From Acidobacteriaceae bacterium (GTDB lineage: Bacteria > Acidobacteriota > Terriglobia > Terriglobales > Acidobacteriaceae): a DNA stretch of 10,023 nucleotides. The stretch's first letter is position 1. Every line of letters starts with the position of its first letter. Under the pieces are notes generated by a model, which worked only from the letters and a program-made list of their open reading frames with translations, was not told where the DNA came from and did not search any database. Location of the stretch: the NCBI GenBank assembly GCA_030040115.1, contig JASHUH010000074.1, positions 1 to 10,023 on the forward strand, in the 5' to 3' direction. A program made the translations under genes and the position numbers. Of this stretch, positions 6,981 to 10,023 are shown one piece after another.

Positions 6981-8528
6981 ATGCGGCTTTCCGTCGCCAG
7001 GGTATATCGCCAACCGATCCCGTCAAACCGCCCCCTCATAGCTCACCGCGAGCGCACATTGCGACGGTGGGCCATAGGCGTTTGCCTGCCGGGTTCTATC
7101 GCGTTGGTCGCGCTTACCGGTTGCAAACCCGTCGGGCCCAACTATCAGCGCCCGGGCTTCGGCGCTCCGCCAGCCTACAACGAATTGGGCGCCTCGTCGG
7201 TCGTCCCACCGCCCAATCCTCCCGGCGGGACCTGGACGCCGGCCAATCCCTCCGACGGCATGTTGAAAGGCAGATGGTGGGAGATCTACGGCGACTCGAC
7301 GCTGAACCGGCTTGAGAGCCGCATCGCCACCACCAACGTGCAGTTGCGCCAGGCCCTCGAAATCTATTACGCCGCGCGCGACCAAGTGGTCGAGGCGCGC
7401 GCCAATTTCTATCCCACCGTCTCCGCCCAGGTTTCTCCAACGGAATTAAAATACTCGGCAAACGAACCGCTCTTCAACAAGGCAGATTCCACCACCTACA
7501 GCGACTTGGTTCTCCAGGGTCAGGCAAGCTGGGAGCCGGACTTCTTCGGCCGCATCCGGCGCACCGTCGAGCAGGCCCGCGCCAACGCCCAAGCCACCGC
7601 CGCCGAGGCAGCCAACGTGGACCTGACCTTGCAAGCCGAAATGGCCAGCGACTATTTCGAGCTGCGCGGCCTCGATTCCCAAATTCAGTTCCTGCGAGAC
7701 ACCGTCGCCGACCTCGAGCACCAGCTTCAACTGACTCGGCAGCGGCTGGCCGGCGGCGTGGCCACGGCGGTCGATGTAGCGCAAGCCGAAACCGAGCTCG
7801 AAACCGTCCGCGCCCAATTGGTCGACGCCGGCGTGGCCCGCGCCCAGTTCGAGCACGCCATCGGGACCATCGCCAATTACAGCCTGTCCAGCTTCAGCAT
7901 TCCCTTTTCGCCTTTGAACCTGCCTCTGCCCAAAATCCCCACCGGAGTTCCATCGCAACTGCTCGAGCGCCGGCCCGACATCGCCGCTCAGGAGCGCCTC
8001 ACCGACGCCGCCAACGCGCAAATCGGCATCGCCATCAGCGCTTTTTATCCCAGCATCCCCCTGGGCGCCACCGGCGGCTTTCAAAGCACCAGTCCGGGAA
8101 CGTGGATTGAAGGCCCAAGCTCGCTTTGGAGTCTGGGCGCCCAAGCCACAGAGCTTCTCTTCGATGCCGGTCAGCGCCATGCCCTCACGGATCAGGCCCG
8201 CCATGCTTACGAAGCCCAGGTCGCCGGATATCGCAATACCGTTTTCTCGGCCTTCGAGGATGTCGAAGACCAGCTCTCGTCTCTGCGCATTCTCGAACAG
8301 GAAGCAAACGTGGAACAGACCGCCGTCGCCTCCGCGCAGCGCTCCTTCAATCTTTCCAACCAGCGCTACCGCGGCGGGGTCACGAGCTACCTCGAAGTTC
8401 TCACCGCCGAACAAACCCTGCTCCAGGATCAATTCACCGCCATCAACCTCCAAACCCGCCAGTTCGCCGCCAGCGTCGGCCTGGTCCGCTCCCTGGGTGG
8501 CGGCTGGGACGTCACGCAGTTGCCATAA
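6981..8528 (+). CDS. RND efflux pump, outer-membrane factor (TolC-like, NodT family lipoprotein)
   Basis: This 515-residue protein is the outer-membrane channel of the pump, expected to form a trimer with a barrel and a long periplasmic helical tunnel. A lipoprotein signal ends in the lipobox LTGC (45-48), so Cys48 should be lipidated; the mature start KPVGPNYQRP is typical of the NodT family. WWEIYGDSTLNRL (99-111) opens the first OEP repeat, and LLERRPDI (327-334) with the following AQIGIAISAFYPSI opens the second. The C-terminal helix contains YRGGVTSYLEVLTAEQ, also family-typical. ATG 6981 is chosen because GGAGG lies at 6968-6972, 8 bases upstream, and it starts one base after the adaptor stop. 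An open frame extends upstream to 6837 but would lie inside the adaptor gene and lacks support. The stretch before the lipobox is longer than usual (47 residues); TTG 7059 would give a more ordinary 21-residue signal but has no good ribosome-binding site. Confidence 0.95.
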   Translation: MRLSVARVYRQPIPSNRPLIAHRERTLRRWAIGVCLPGSIALVALTGCKPVGPNYQRPGFGAPPAYNELGASSVVPPPNPPGGTWTPANPSDGMLKGRWWEIYGDSTLNRLESRIATTNVQLRQALEIYYAARDQVVEARANFYPTVSAQVSPTELKYSANEPLFNKADSTTYSDLVLQGQASWEPDFFGRIRRTVEQARANAQATAAEAANVDLTLQAEMASDYFELRGLDSQIQFLRDTVADLEHQLQLTRQRLAGGVATAVDVAQAETELETVRAQLVDAGVARAQFEHAIGTIANYSLSSFSIPFSPLNLPLPKIPTGVPSQLLERRPDIAAQERLTDAANAQIGIAISAFYPSIPLGATGGFQSTSPGTWIEGPSSLWSLGAQATELLFDAGQRHALTDQARHAYEAQVAGYRNTVFSAFEDVEDQLSSLRILEQEANVEQTAVASAQRSFNLSNQRYRGGVTSYLEVLTAEQTLLQDQFTAINLQTRQFAASVGLVRSLGGGWDVTQLP

Positions 8529-8547
8529 ACAAGCTCATCGTTACCCT

Positions 8548-8575
8548 GATCGCTGACCCTTGATCGCTGACCCCT
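8548..8575. repeat. Two-copy 14-base tandem repeat between convergent genes
   Basis: TGATCGCTGACCC occurs at 8548-8560 and again at 8562-8574, a 14-base period with two near-perfect copies in the 59-base gap between the convergent outer-membrane factor and DUF58 genes. I see no stem-loop with a T-tract here, so it is not called a terminator. Confidence 0.6.
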
Positions 8576-8587
8576 AACCCTTGGCCT

Positions 8588-10003
8588 TCACACCATGGCC
8601 CTTTCTTTGACCCTCAAATACTCATTCAAAACCGCGGAAGTCAAATGTCCCGGATCGAGATCGAGGGTCAGCGCGCCCTGTTCCCGTAAACGGGCGAGCA
8701 ACAATTCGCGCCGTCCCGCCAGCTCCTGCGCCGCGGCGGCGCGAAACATCTCATCGATGTTCTTCGGCCGCCGATTGGCGATCACTGTCAAATCCGGCTG
8801 AGCCATAGCGACAAAGAGCAGAACATGCCGGCGCAACAACTGCAAGGCGCCCTCCACCACTTCCGGCCGCATCGCGGTCTCGACCAGATCGGTGATCCAC
8901 AAAATCAGCGCGCGACGCGGCTGCAACCGGTTCAGCACCGCGGTGGCGCGCAGGTGGTCGGCTTCGCTCGACTCGGCCCGCGCCTGCGCCAGCGCCTCCA
9001 CAATCAACCGCAAATGCGCTGCCCCGCGACCGGGCAGCACGCGCTGCTGAACATTTTGTCCGTAAACCAACAATGCCGCGCGGTCGCCTGAGAACAAAGC
9101 CAGTTGCGCCAGCGCCAGCGCCGTTGAGCAGGCGTGGTCGAGCTTCGAGTGCGGAACGGATCGCACTTCCGGCGGGGCGAGCGCTCCACCGGGGGGCAAG
9201 ATCTTGGCGCGCAGCAGCCTGCCCGCATCGATCACCATCCAGACCGCCTGACTGCGCTCGGTCTGAAAGCGGCGTGTGACGAGCTGGCCGCGCCGCGCCG
9301 TCGCCGTCCAGCACACGTCGCGCAAATCGTCGCCCTCGAGATACTCGCGCAGGCTTTCGAAATCCCGGCCCAAACCCCGCTGTTGCGCCCGACGAAGCTG
9401 CAAATCAATCTGGCGACCACGGGCGAGATAGATTTTCTGATCCTCGCCATAGCGCAGCGCAGGGTAGACGCGCACCGTCTGCTCGAGTTCCGCCACGGCC
9501 CACCGCTCCACCAGCCGCAACGGTGAGGCGTAGCGAAGATAGACGCTGCCCGCGCGCGCGTCTCCGCGTTCGCGCGGCTCGATTTTGTAGCGGACCGTCG
9601 CGCGCGTGCCGGGAACCGCCAGCAGATTGTAAGTGGCCGGGGAGCCGGCAAGCGCCTCCGGCAGATCATCGGTCAGCCGGCATTCGAGCGCCGTTCCGCT
9701 CTGTTGCTCAACGGCCAGTTCGATCTCCGTTGGACTATCGAGCGCCGGCGCGTTACTCCACGAGCGCTCGATTTTGATCGCCCCCGGCGCGGGCAGCCGC
9801 AATCCATCCAAAAGCACGGCGGCAATCACCAGCGCATCCCACGCCAGCATCCCATAGGCAAGGCGCGCATCAAAAAACCCCGGCAGCGTCAGCGCCAGTC
9901 CGGCCACCAACAGCCAGATCGTCCGCGGCGTAAGAGCAAAGGCAAACCGCACCCGCGCCCGGCAGACCGCGCGTATTGGCTCAGGATGGAGCGACCCCGT
10001 CAT
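8588..10003 (-). CDS. DUF58 domain protein (MoxR-associated, vWA-like)
   Basis: This 471-residue protein starts with two membrane helices (about 28-44 and 48-65) after a basic N-terminus, followed by a beta-rich region and then the DUF58 core. The core signature is clear: GLGRDFESLREY (210-221) and GDDLRDVCWTATAR (224-237), followed by VIDAGR (257-262), where vWA domains carry the metal-site DxSxS; here that site is degenerate. The later ALILWITDLVE and NIDEMFRAAAAQEL stretches are also typical. DUF58 proteins are usually encoded next to MoxR AAA+ ATPases and are thought to act with them in assembling or maturing membrane or periplasmic proteins; the exact reaction is unknown. ATG 10003 is used; GTG 10006 directly before it is equally possible. 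GAGGGGG lies a few bases upstream. The start overlaps the TGA of an upstream frame (TGATG), suggesting translational coupling. The gene is convergent with the efflux operon and probably unrelated to it. Confidence 0.9.
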   Translation of the reverse strand: MTGSLHPEPIRAVCRARVRFAFALTPRTIWLLVAGLALTLPGFFDARLAYGMLAWDALVIAAVLLDGLRLPAPGAIKIERSWSNAPALDSPTEIELAVEQQSGTALECRLTDDLPEALAGSPATYNLLAVPGTRATVRYKIEPRERGDARAGSVYLRYASPLRLVERWAVAELEQTVRVYPALRYGEDQKIYLARGRQIDLQLRRAQQRGLGRDFESLREYLEGDDLRDVCWTATARRGQLVTRRFQTERSQAVWMVIDAGRLLRAKILPPGGALAPPEVRSVPHSKLDHACSTALALAQLALFSGDRAALLVYGQNVQQRVLPGRGAAHLRLIVEALAQARAESSEADHLRATAVLNRLQPRRALILWITDLVETAMRPEVVEGALQLLRRHVLLFVAMAQPDLTVIANRRPKNIDEMFRAAAAQELAGRRELLLARLREQGALTLDLDPGHLTSAVLNEYLRVKERAMV

Positions 10004-10023
10004 CACCCCCTCGGCACCGCCAC
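10003..10023 (-). CDS. Probable C-terminal end of an upstream gene, possibly moxR
   Basis: Reading in from the right edge on the minus strand, the frame gives V-A-V-P-R-G followed by TGA at 10005-10003, which shares a base with the ATG of the DUF58 gene. Tight TGATG overlaps are typical inside operons, and the usual gene directly before DUF58 is a MoxR-type AAA+ ATPase. Six residues cannot identify a protein; the identity is inferred from family context alone. Confidence 0.35.
   Translation of the reverse strand: MAVPRG

Overview
The window comes from a diderm (outer-membrane-bearing), GC-rich bacterium. It carries a BamA-type outer-membrane assembly factor, a complete tripartite RND efflux system with a TolC/NodT-type lipoprotein, and a DUF58 protein of the MoxR-associated kind. 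The wording of the RND N-terminus (MMWFVRLALRRPYTFVV) and the gene mix suggest Acidobacteriota. That is an inference from remembered family resemblance, with no marker gene present to settle it.

Layout, left to right. (1) Minus strand, 1-1016: the N-terminal 338 residues of BamA, comprising a signal peptide and the starts of four POTRA domains; the beta-barrel lies off the left edge. A perfect TATAAT box sits about 115 bases upstream, next to a small direct/inverted repeat cluster. (2) Plus strand, 1497-2006: a complete Cys-type glutathione peroxidase family protein, divergent from bamA. (3) 2007-2420: a 414-base gap containing an AT-rich, promoter-like patch followed by about 140 bases rich in perfect complementarities just ahead of the pump gene. 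(4) Plus strand, 2421-8528: a tight three-gene operon in the order RND permease, membrane fusion protein, outer-membrane factor. Gaps are 5 bases and 1 base, each with a good Shine-Dalgarno sequence. (5) Minus strand, 8588-10003: a convergent DUF58 protein. It overlaps by one base (TGATG) the end of another reading frame that enters from the right edge, probably a moxR-like gene.

How the genes work together: the three pump proteins should assemble into one proton-driven machine spanning inner membrane, periplasm and outer membrane. The substrate cannot be read from sequence; the permease looks like the hydrophobe/amphiphile class rather than a metal pump, but with a variant proton-relay site. 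BamA would insert outer-membrane beta-barrels, and the peroxidase handles peroxides. Nothing in the sequence ties these two to the pump beyond proximity.

Most of the window is ordinary cell-envelope gene content. I do not see a clearly new system. The points most worth a second look are a Pro/Gly/Ala-rich repeat insertion in a periplasmic loop of the permease, the loss of the transmembrane lysine equivalent of AcrB K940, and a potentially structured leader that could hide the ribosome-binding region of the pump operon.
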